Source: Paenibacillus sp. PL91 (lineage in GTDB: Bacteria; Bacillota; Bacilli; Paenibacillales; Paenibacillaceae). Taken from it: 49,801 bases of DNA. The translations under genes were made by a program, and so were the position numbers. Of this stretch, positions 1 to 5,917 are shown piece by piece (position 1 is the stretch's first letter; every line of letters starts with the position of its first letter). Location of the stretch: contig NZ_JABBYG020000029.1 in assembly GCF_012935325.2 (NCBI RefSeq), positions 1-49,801 of the forward strand. Reading direction: 5' to 3'. The notes under the pieces are model-generated. The model did not search any database and was not told the origin of the DNA. It saw nothing but the letters and a program-made list of their open reading frames with translations.

Positions 1-344
1 CCCGGACGCTGGACCGGAAGCTCGCCGCCCAATACGAGCATACGATCGCCATCACCGCTGAAGGTCCACAAATCCTGCCGCGCAATAGAATAATTAGAGG
101 CCGACCAACGAGATGGTCGACCTCTTTTTACGTATTCGTTATAGCATCCTTCTTCATACGATAGATAGTTCCCCGTTAGCTCATAAATTTCCTTATTCAG
201 GAAATAGTCCCCTTGTATATTTTGTGATAGGACAGGGCCTACATAATGGTTTGGGTGTAAAATTTTTTTAGGAGAAACGATGGCAGAATAAAGACAATGC
301 ATCAGCCGGCAGTTGCCGCCGAGCTCCGCAGCCAGTTTCCGCAT
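1..344 (-). CDS. Unrecognised open frame antisense to the map fragment (partial, doubtful)
   Basis: The minus strand is open from an ATG at 344 (stop just upstream at 362-360) to the window edge, with no stop in 114 codons. The stretch reading HPNHYVGPVLSQNIQGDYFL, then a GRPSRWS motif, looks protein-like, but I recognise no family. Its last third lies antisense to the methionine aminopeptidase match and to a hairpin, so that part is unlikely to be native. It may be a remnant cut by the junction with map, or chance. A weak GAGAGG lies very close to the ATG. Confidence 0.2.
   Translation of the reverse strand, partial: MRKLAAELGGNCRLMHCLYSAIVSPKKILHPNHYVGPVLSQNIQGDYFLNKEIYELTGNYLSYEEGCYNEYVKRGRPSRWSASNYSIARQDLWTFSGDGDRMLVLGGELPVQRP
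3..164 (+). CDS. map: Methionine aminopeptidase type I, C-terminal fragment (partial)
   Basis: The window opens inside a reading frame whose first residues, RTLDRKLAAQYEHTIAIT then AEGPQILP, match the C-terminal end of type I methionine aminopeptidases, where AQYEHTIAIT is strongly conserved and includes a metal-ligand Glu in the family. The enzyme removes the initiator methionine from nascent proteins in the cytosol. The family normally stops a few residues after this motif. Here the frame runs on for about 25 codons through a hairpin to the TAG at 162, so either the gene carries a late frameshift or this copy has an odd tail. Only the last part is visible. Family identification is from the motif; the altered C-terminus is seen directly. 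Confidence 0.5.
   Translation, partial: RTLDRKLAAQYEHTIAITAEGPQILPRNRIIRGRPTRWSTSFYVFVIASFFIR
97..129 (+). terminator. Rho-independent terminator
   Basis: The 11-base arms GAGGCCGACCA and TGGTCGACCTC pair with a single mismatch around the loop ACGAGA and are followed by five T. It sits directly behind the conserved part of the methionine aminopeptidase-like frame and probably ends its transcript. The extended reading frame passes through it, which argues that the true stop codon of that gene has been lost or shifted. Confidence 0.65.
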
Positions 345-463
345 GTCCTCTCGTTTGTTTTAAACTCATGTTAGCCTCATTATCAAAGAAAGTATGTATT
401 AGACTGAATGATGTTGATTACACGATGTATTCTGGTTGAACACCGTATTATGTCATTGATCAA

Positions 464-823
464 TTAATTCATTTCAGAAATAGATTCTCGGAGTCTCTTA
501 GGAAGATTTTTGAGAACCAATTCGTAAGAGTGGTCAATCATTTCAAAGATATCCGACTCTGGCAAGGAACCATCGATCGTAATTGTATTCCAGTTCTTTT
601 TGTTCATATGGTACCCTGGTCGAACGGTCTCATGTTGCTCTCTCAAGTTTTCCGCAATCACTGGGTCACATTTTAGGTTTAATTGAAAATAATCCCCTTT
701 GTCCTCAAAAATAAGCGCGAACATTTTACCTGCAATTTTGATCACCAATGGAGCGGGTCCGAAGGGATAATCCTTAGTCGCTCCTTTCTTCTTTAAACAG
801 TAATCGATTATATTATTCTTCAT
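464..823 (-). CDS. MmcQ/YjbR family protein
   Basis: This 119-residue protein matches the MmcQ/YjbR family (CyaY-like fold) in size and motifs: an N-terminal KKGATKDYPFGP, a central KIAGKMFALIF strand pair, and PGYHMNKKNWNTI followed by a helix with the typical LVLKNLPKRLRE ending. Members are small cytosolic proteins, some annotated as DNA-binding; the biochemical role is not established. The ATG at 823 has GGAG about ten bases upstream, and the frame stops within one family length, so it is intact. It stands alone, in the opposite orientation to the map fragment, between sequences resembling Tn7-type transposon ends (near 369 and 940), so it may be cargo of a small decayed element. Family assignment is fairly sure; function is unknown. 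Confidence 0.75.
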   Translation of the reverse strand: MKNNIIDYCLKKKGATKDYPFGPAPLVIKIAGKMFALIFEDKGDYFQLNLKCDPVIAENLREQHETVRPGYHMNKKNWNTITIDGSLPESDIFEMIDHSYELVLKNLPKRLRESISEMN

Positions 824-1015
824 ATCAGCAAGTCTCCTTCGCCGGTGATATCAAATTCCTTAAGTCTTGTATATCATTATTATAACTGAATGTTGCCAGA
901 CCATTAATAACAGTTTGCTTTAATACGCACGTCAATCTAAGTCTTTATTTTCTTTCCACTATCATAAGCTAAGCCCGGCCTAGTTGGTCGGGTTTGGTAT
1001 AGTCATTTCGTTAGT

Positions 1016-1213
1016 TTATTCTTCGTTGAATCTCCCATTATATAAGTCGTCCAGCAAATGTGTGAGCATGATTTTCTTAGCGACCCACATTAGAATCATT
1101 CCGCTGTCGATGCTTTTCGCTTCGTCATAACCATCTATTTTCAACCGCAGCTGTTCAGCGTTCTCTTCAAGATGCTCAATTAATTTTTTACGATCAATTC
1201 TCAAGCTGGGCAC
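1016..1213 (-). CDS. Small hypothetical protein of the yolD operon
   Basis: A 65-residue, charged protein with no signal peptide or membrane segment; its helical stretch KKLIEHLEENAEQLRLKI suggests a small helical bundle. Its ATG overlaps the end of the upstream yolD-like gene by about 20 bases, so the two are almost certainly co-transcribed and translationally coupled. In Bacillales, small genes of this kind commonly follow yolD-like genes in LexA-regulated operons, often beside a Y-family polymerase, but no polymerase is present here. I do not recognise a domain and infer only an SOS-linked accessory role from the operon. Confidence 0.55.
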   Translation of the reverse strand: MPSLRIDRKKLIEHLEENAEQLRLKIDGYDEAKSIDSGMILMWVAKKIMLTHLLDDLYNGRFNEE

Positions 1214-1532
1214 CTTCGATATTTTTGATTAGGAACCATTCACCATCGACCATGAACTGGCTCTTTAACTGGTTCACTCTATCTACGATACCGATAATCT
1301 CGAGTTCCTCAAATTCATGATACATCTTAAGCTTAATCGGCTCGCGCTGCTGCATCGATTGTGCAACGGCTCGAGAAACGTCTTCCCACTCTTGCTCATC
1401 AAGATGGATTCGCGTCCGTTTATGCCGTTCGCGATCCCATACATTCAAAGCCACTTTATGCTCTGGCAGCATCATTCTGCTGCTCTCCCACATTCCGTTT
1501 CCTTCAAGTTTCTTGCGCGATCCAGTGACCAT
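1194..1532 (-). CDS. yolD: YolD-like family protein
   Basis: The 112-residue product carries the YolD-like domain (Pfam YolD): an N-terminal RMMLPEHK motif, a charged stretch around WDRERHKRTRIHLDEQEWE, and the C-terminal beta segment ELEIIGIVDRVN followed by FLIKNIEGAQ. The family is associated with SOS-induced UmuC/DinB-type operons in Bacillales and may modulate the polymerase, though its activity is not known. The ATG has an excellent GAGGAGG upstream, and a LexA-type box lies about 40-55 bases before the start. It is followed, with overlap, by a 65-codon gene. Unusually, no Y-family polymerase gene follows, so this is either an orphaned SOS module or one that acts on a polymerase encoded elsewhere. 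Confidence 0.85.
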   Translation of the reverse strand: MVTGSRKKLEGNGMWESSRMMLPEHKVALNVWDRERHKRTRIHLDEQEWEDVSRAVAQSMQQREPIKLKMYHEFEELEIIGIVDRVNQLKSQFMVDGEWFLIKNIEGAQLEN

Positions 1533-1571
1533 TAAAACATCCTCCTCAGAGATTTATGTTTCTATTATATG

Positions 1572-1585
1572 CGAACAAACGTTCG
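1572..1585 (-). promoter_or_regulatory. LexA (DinR) operator upstream of yolD
   Basis: CGAACAAACGTTCG agrees at all but the last position with the Bacillus-type LexA box CGAACRNRYGTTYC. It lies 40-53 bases upstream of the yolD start codon, within the expected promoter region, so the pair of genes is probably repressed by LexA and induced by DNA damage. Confidence 0.8.
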
Positions 1586-1847
1586 TTATTCAAGTGATGA
1601 GAAATTTCATTAACATCGGAACAATTGTTCAAAGGTGAATAAAGTTTTAGATTGCTAATGCAATGATTTGACTACCGTGTCCTGTCTATGATGATGTATA
1701 TTTAGGTGTTTCTAGAGCAATACCTTACCCCGTTCTTGATTAGTAAGTCCAGAAGTTATGTCACAAGGATAGATGCACAGGCAAGACGTTCAGGCCTAAC
1801 ATAACCATATGTAGACGCTCAACTAAGCGCTCGAAAGGAGGATGACA

Positions 1848-4355
1848 TTGCAACCCATTGAAGAAACAAAACTGAGCATATTTGAAGCATACGGGAGGCT
1901 TCCTCTTGCGTTCGTTCCCAATGCCGGGCAAAAGGATCACCGGATTTCGTTCTATGCTCATGGGAAAGGCTTTCGATGCGCCTTTACTCCAGATCAAGTA
2001 AGAATGACCTTTTATGAAATTGATTCTCTCCCTTCATCGGTTGACAAAACCGGGATCGATTGGTTTTCGCCGGAACATACAGAGCAAGAAAGCGAACGGC
2101 GAATGAGAGGTGTAAACCTGACCTGGCGATTTGTAAATGCCCTTTCCGGAATGACAGTGGAAGGAGACGTATCGGAAGCCGGTAAGATCAACTATTTGCG
2201 CGGCAGCGATCCGCAACAGCATTACACGAATCTTCCGCAGTACCGGGAAGTTGCATACCGGCAGGTATGGCCTGGCATTGATGTCGTATTTCAAGGAGAG
2301 CAAGGGAATCTAAAATATGATGTAGTGCTGCAGCCAGGTAGCCGTGTGGAGGATATCCGGATCGTTTGTGAGGGTGCAGATGACATCCGTCTGGATGATG
2401 AAGGGAACTTGTTGTTCGAAACTCCCTTCGGAACCTTTACGGACCTCAAACCGTTCGCGTATCAAGACGTGGGTCACCTGCGAAAGCCGGTAGGCTGCCG
2501 CTTTGAGATCCGATCGGAAACGGATGGAAGTAGGACCATCGGATTTGAGATGATGGAGGAGTTCGATCCCGGATTTCCTCTGGTCATTGATCCGATTCTC
2601 CTCTACTCCACCTATCTCGGGGGAAGTATTACAGATCAAGGTCTCGGAATCGCAGTTGATGCATCCGGTAACGCCTATGTGACAGGATTCACCTTTTCCG
2701 CCGATTTTCCAACCACCCCCGGAGCATTCGATACCACCATCAATGGTAGTAGCGATGCATTCGTGACAAAGCTGAATCCGACTGGGACGGCGCTTGTCTA
2801 CTCCACCTATCTCGGGGGAAGTGGGCAAGATCTAGGTCAAGTTATCGCGGTGGATGCATCCGGTAATGCCTATGTGACAGGTTTCACCCAATCCAGCGAT
2901 TTTCCAACCACCATCGGAGCATTCGATACCACCTTGAGCGGCGTTCAGGATGCGTTTGTGACGAAACTGAATCCGACCGGGACGGCACTTGTCTACTCCA
3001 CCTATCTCGGGGGAAGTGGGAGTGATGAAGGTCAAGGCATCGCGGTAGACGTATCCGGTAACGCCTATGTGACAGGCTTCACCAGTTCCATCAATTTTCC
3101 CACCACCCTTGGAGCATTCGATACCACCTTCAACGGTGTTCAGGATGCATTCGTGACGAAACTGAATCCGACGGGGACGGCGCTCGTCTATTCCACCTAT
3201 CTCGGGGGAAGCACGGATGATTTAGGTTTAGGCATCACGATAGATGCATCCGGTAACGCCTACGTAACAGGACTCACCAATTCTAACAATTTTCCAACTA
3301 CCCTCGGATCTTTCGATACCACCTTCAACGGTGTTCAGGATGCATTCGTGACGAAACTGAATCCGACGGGGACGGCGCTCGTCTACTCCACCTATCTCGG
3401 GGGAAGTGGGCAGGATATAGGTTTTTCTATCGCGGTGGATGCATCCGATAACGCCTATGTGACAGGACGCACACTTTCCATCAATTTTCCAACCACCCTC
3501 GGATCATTCGATACCACCTTAGGCGGCGGTCAGGATGCATTCGTGACGAAACTGAATCCAACCGGTTCGGCACTTGTCTACTCCACCTATCTTGGGGGAA
3601 GCTCATCTGATACAGGTTTTGGCATCGCGGTAGATCCTTTCGGTAACGCCTATGTGATAGGATCAACCCAATCCACGGATTTTCCCACCACTCCCGGAGC
3701 TTTCGATACAACCTTCAACGGAGTTGTGGATGCGTTTGTGACTCGTATTAGTTTAACAGGCTCAAACTTACTATTTTCCTCTTATCTCGGGGGAAGTGGG
3801 CAGGATGAAGGTCTTGGCATCGTGGTAGATGCATCCGGTAACGCCTATGTGACAGGACTCACCAGTTCCATCGAATTCCCCACCACCCCCGGAGCTTTTG
3901 ATACCACCTTTAACGGTGTTGCGGAAGCGTTTGTCGCAAAAATAGGGGAAGTTATCGTTCCCGGACCACCAGGACCGCAAGGGCCTCCGGGTCCACAAGG
4001 GCCTCCGGGTCCACAAGGGCCTCCGGGTCCACAAGGGCCTCCGGGTCCACAAGGGCTTCCGGGTCCACAAGGGCTTCCGGGTCCACAAGGGCCTTCGGGT
4101 CCACAAGGGCCACAAGGAGAACCTGGACCATCTGGGCCTCCGGGACCTCAGGGAAAACAAGGACCACAAGGCGATCCAGGTCTACCAGGAACGCCGGGAC
4201 CACAAGGGGCACCTGGACCACCAGGGCCGCCAGGGCCGACTGGACCAGCTGGACAAATAATCGTAAAACCCAAAAATTTAAAAAAGAAAAAGCTCCGTAC
4301 TTGTAAAAAAAGCCTACGAAAAAAACACTGTTATCGAAAGAGAATTATCTGGTAA
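1848..4355 (+). CDS. SBBP-repeat beta-propeller protein with collagen-like tail
   Basis: The protein of about 835 residues has three parts. Residues about 10-235 resemble the conserved N-terminal domain found before SBBP repeats (motifs FVPNAGQ, INYLRGSDPQQ, YREVAYRQVWPGIDVVF). Residues about 250-700 are seven SBBP repeats of about 65 residues, each with YSTYLGGS, AVDASGNAYVTG and DAFVTKLNPTG, likely a beta-propeller. Residues about 705-805 are Gly-X-Y collagen repeats, followed by a short, very basic tail with two cysteines. AAAGGAGG abuts an ATG at 1842, leaving no spacing, so the TTG at 1848, seven bases downstream, is the better start. No classical signal peptide is visible, so how it reaches the surface is open. 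Collagen-like proteins in Bacillales often coat spores (exosporium) or cells; a spore-surface role is an inference. A terminator follows. Confidence 0.8.
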   Translation: MQPIEETKLSIFEAYGRLPLAFVPNAGQKDHRISFYAHGKGFRCAFTPDQVRMTFYEIDSLPSSVDKTGIDWFSPEHTEQESERRMRGVNLTWRFVNALSGMTVEGDVSEAGKINYLRGSDPQQHYTNLPQYREVAYRQVWPGIDVVFQGEQGNLKYDVVLQPGSRVEDIRIVCEGADDIRLDDEGNLLFETPFGTFTDLKPFAYQDVGHLRKPVGCRFEIRSETDGSRTIGFEMMEEFDPGFPLVIDPILLYSTYLGGSITDQGLGIAVDASGNAYVTGFTFSADFPTTPGAFDTTINGSSDAFVTKLNPTGTALVYSTYLGGSGQDLGQVIAVDASGNAYVTGFTQSSDFPTTIGAFDTTLSGVQDAFVTKLNPTGTALVYSTYLGGSGSDEGQGIAVDVSGNAYVTGFTSSINFPTTLGAFDTTFNGVQDAFVTKLNPTGTALVYSTYLGGSTDDLGLGITIDASGNAYVTGLTNSNNFPTTLGSFDTTFNGVQDAFVTKLNPTGTALVYSTYLGGSGQDIGFSIAVDASDNAYVTGRTLSINFPTTLGSFDTTLGGGQDAFVTKLNPTGSALVYSTYLGGSSSDTGFGIAVDPFGNAYVIGSTQSTDFPTTPGAFDTTFNGVVDAFVTRISLTGSNLLFSSYLGGSGQDEGLGIVVDASGNAYVTGLTSSIEFPTTPGAFDTTFNGVAEAFVAKIGEVIVPGPPGPQGPPGPQGPPGPQGPPGPQGPPGPQGLPGPQGLPGPQGPSGPQGPQGEPGPSGPPGPQGKQGPQGDPGLPGTPGPQGAPGPPGPPGPTGPAGQIIVKPKNLKKKKLRTCKKSLRKKHCYRKRIIW
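2602..3950 (+). repeat. Seven tandem ~195-bp repeats encoding SBBP units
   Basis: The string CTCCACCTATCTCGGGGG and its neighbours recur every 195 bases (for example at about 2605, 2800, 2995), giving seven units that encode the SBBP repeats. Units 3 and 4 share long identical stretches, as expected of recent unequal recombination, while units 6 and 7 are more diverged (LFSSYLGGS in the last). Confidence 0.9.
3981..4106 (+). repeat. Seven tandem 18-bp collagen-coding repeats
   Basis: Seven head-to-tail copies of GGGCCTCCGGGTCCACAA (later copies with one T for C change) encode GPPGPQ or GLPGPQ hexapeptides. The near-identity of units indicates slippage and suggests that tail length varies between strains. 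Confidence 0.9.
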
Positions 4356-4374
4356 TAATTACGAATCTCTACAG

Positions 4375-4402
4375 GCCCTCCTGTTTAAGGGGGGTTCTTT
4401 TG
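4375..4402 (+). terminator. Terminator of the SBBP-collagen gene
   Basis: GCCCTCCT and AGGGGGGT can form an eight-pair stem (two G-U pairs) with a five-base loop, followed by a T-rich stretch. It begins 20 bases after the stop codon. Confidence 0.6.
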
Positions 4403-4435
4403 TCTTATTCGATTAACTGCCCGTGAGCTTTATGC

Positions 4436-4480
4436 TGGTATTCTAAATCTTTATTTCCTAGTCTATAACTATATTTTCAC
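4436..4480 (-). repeat. Degenerate copies of the Tn7-like end site
   Basis: Two adjacent sites, TTCTAAATCTTTATTTCC and AGTCTATAACTATATTTTC, match the units of the array at 5226-5322 in the same orientation. They lie directly before the decayed duplicate of the SBBP tail. They may be a second, older transposon end. Single similar sites occur near 935-956 (same orientation) and near 386-408 (opposite orientation). Confidence 0.4.
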
Positions 4481-4482
4481 AG

Positions 4483-4563
4483 TCCAATACCGTCTTCATT
4501 GGGATTAGGGATGCGTTGTCGCAATTAGGGAAAGTTGTCGTTCCTGAACCACCAGCATTGCAA
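4483..4563 (+). pseudogene. Decayed duplicate of the SBBP/collagen junction
   Basis: This stretch aligns base by base with the end of the last SBBP repeat and the start of the collagen region of the upstream gene (about 3900-3980): AATACCGTCTTC against GATACCACCTT, GATGCGTTGTCGCA against GAAGCGTTTGTCGCA, and GTTGTCGTTCCTGAACCACC against GTTATCGTTCCCGGACCACC. It carries a one-base deletion and other changes and is not translatable. It is a remnant of a second copy of the gene. Confidence 0.7.
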
Positions 4564-5225
4564 GTCAGAAGGTTTCCCTGACTATGCTATAAGAAGTGCG
4601 GGAGTGGTTCGATGAACGAGCAGGAAATAACCGTTCTAGATTGCTACGTTACTTGATAAGGTAGATGTCCTTCGCCTCTTCAACGATCTTCCAGTCGAAG
4701 TCACTATAGATCACTCGGACGAGATGTTTCGTCTGCTTTTCATATAACCGAGACAGGCATTATTGCTCGCAAGATGCATTGAACAGCTTCATCCAAAGCA
4801 CTTACACTCGCTACACGCTTCAGTAACCACGGCCAATAACCGTAACGATTGCCAGCCAGACATTCTCAAATTCCGTGTCCCTTCCTACTCCGTGGCTGGC
4901 GACCCGTAACAGTACCGCTCCTTCTAACTTCGCAGTTCATCTCTCGAATCAAAACCAAACCACTCCATTCCGCTATGGAAGTGGGAGCAGCGCATTCGCG
5001 CATTCGTAGGTTCTTCGGTGAAAGGCGACTGGTTGCGAGGTTCCGCTATTCGATATGGCCAACACAGTCGAAACCGCGGCTGATCTGTAGATTCTTGTGG
5101 TGATCGTTCACTCGTCCAATTCTGGATTCACCACACTTCTCGATGAACATCAATTTTCGGGAAAACGGCTGGAAGATTGGCCGCAATGGTATGGCCATCA
5201 TTACGAGAGTGTAAATATGCAGATC
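4564..5225. other. Non-coding or decayed stretch
   Basis: No intact gene is supported here. On the minus strand, two protein-like fragments in different frames can be read: one ending at 4649 (KQTKHLVRVIYSDFDWKIVE, then a stop) and one upstream of it (RYGYWPWLLKRVASVSALDE), separated by a frameshift. This looks like a dead gene that I cannot identify. Open plus-strand frames around 4849-5279 lack convincing ribosome sites and protein-like composition. Confidence 0.4.
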
Positions 5226-5322
5226 CCGAGTCTATATCTTATTTTTCTCGTCTACAACTACTTTATTTTTCGAGTCTAACACTTAACTTTTCAGTCTAAT
5301 ACTTTATTTTCCTAAGACAACA
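5226..5322 (-). mobile_element. Tn7-like transposon end with four TnsB-type binding sites
   Basis: Read on the minus strand from 5322, the sequence starts TGTTGTCT and then holds four consecutive 21-23 base sites. The first, AAAATAAAGTATTAGACTGA, differs at three of twenty positions from the well-known Tn7 end repeat ACAATAAAGTCTTAAACTGA. Sites 2-4 (near 5270-5291, 5248-5270 and 5226-5248) are degenerate copies in the same orientation, abutting as at a Tn7 end. The terminal TGT matches the Tn7 terminus. No tns genes are present in the window, so this is the end of a decayed or non-autonomous element lying to its left. The similarity is seen directly; element identity is inferred. Confidence 0.6.
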
Positions 5323-5414
5323 ATGTCAGTGCGATGCATGATCAGATTAAAGAAAATAAAGTGGATTGGCTGCCTTTGGGATTGGTCACATATATTGACC
5401 GGGTGATTGCTTAG
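5316..5414 (+). pseudogene. 3' fragment of an unidentified gene cut at the transposon end
   Basis: Starting exactly at the end of the Tn7-like terminus, 32 codons read DNNVSAMHDQIKENKVDWLP and continue to a TAG at 5412. Composition is that of a real protein C-terminus (DWLPLGLVTYIDRVIA), and the frame is closed by a TAA inside the transposon end. It is probably the tail of a gene into which the element inserted. I cannot name the family. Confidence 0.35.
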
Positions 5415-5440
5415 ACTATCTGATTCTTAGTATCGGATAA

Positions 5441-5468
5441 AGAAAAGACCGCCTTAAGTGAGACGGTC
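5441..5468 (-). terminator. Terminator of the minus-strand conjugation operon
   Basis: On the minus strand GACCGTCTCACTTAAGGCGGTC forms a hairpin and is followed by TTTTCTTT. It lies 24 bases beyond the stop codon of the last gene of the operon. Confidence 0.75.
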
Positions 5469-5491
5469 AATTAGGTTGAGCCTATGCTGTT

Positions 5492-5917
5492 TCAAAAAAA
5501 ACTGTGTAGCGACGGATAGAGAGGAGTCTCCCGCTTCCGATCTAGATTTAGCTCAAGACCAAGATCAATCATGGCGTTTTGTTCTCCGGAAAGAGAGAGG
5601 GTGTTCATCAAACGAATAAGCAGCTGGTGAATTGGATCGTATTCGTCCCGTAGCGGATCTGCATCTCCATCTGTAGAAAAGCACGTCCGATTAACCTGAT
5701 AGAAGACGTCTTCGTACCGATATATGATCAGACGTGTAAATTCCGCTTGATCTTCTATTACCATCTTCTCAGGAAGAAGAAGTGCCCGGAACAGTGGTAC
5801 ATCGTCCATAACCATGCCGGCCATGTCGAACCAGGCTCTTACGCCAGCAAATGTGATTTCCATGTTCATCATTAGATAGGATTCAAGAAAGAGCTTGTCC
5901 ATCATTGGTACCCTCAT
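5492..5917 (-). CDS. Hypothetical protein, last gene of the conjugation operon
   Basis: A 141-residue soluble protein with no signal peptide, membrane segment or motif I recognise; it is acidic in the centre (STDGDADPLRDEYDP) and helical by composition. Its ATG overlaps the TGA of the upstream wall hydrolase by one base (TGATG), so it is translationally coupled and belongs to the transfer operon. A terminator follows. Position suggests a cytosolic accessory of the transfer machinery, but no function can be assigned from the sequence. Confidence 0.6.
   Translation of the reverse strand: MRVPMMDKLFLESYLMMNMEITFAGVRAWFDMAGMVMDDVPLFRALLLPEKMVIEDQAEFTRLIIYRYEDVFYQVNRTCFSTDGDADPLRDEYDPIHQLLIRLMNTLSLSGEQNAMIDLGLELNLDRKRETPLYPSLHSFF

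Noticed and set aside
3771..4221. Long minus-strand frames opposite the collagen region (repetitive RRPLWTRR peptides)
   Set aside because: They are shadows of the 18-bp repeats and the true plus-strand gene; no ribosome site or sensible composition.
4849..5279. Two plus-strand frames of 84 and 60 codons
   Set aside because: Composition is not protein-like, no good ribosome sites, and the second runs into the Tn7-like end array.
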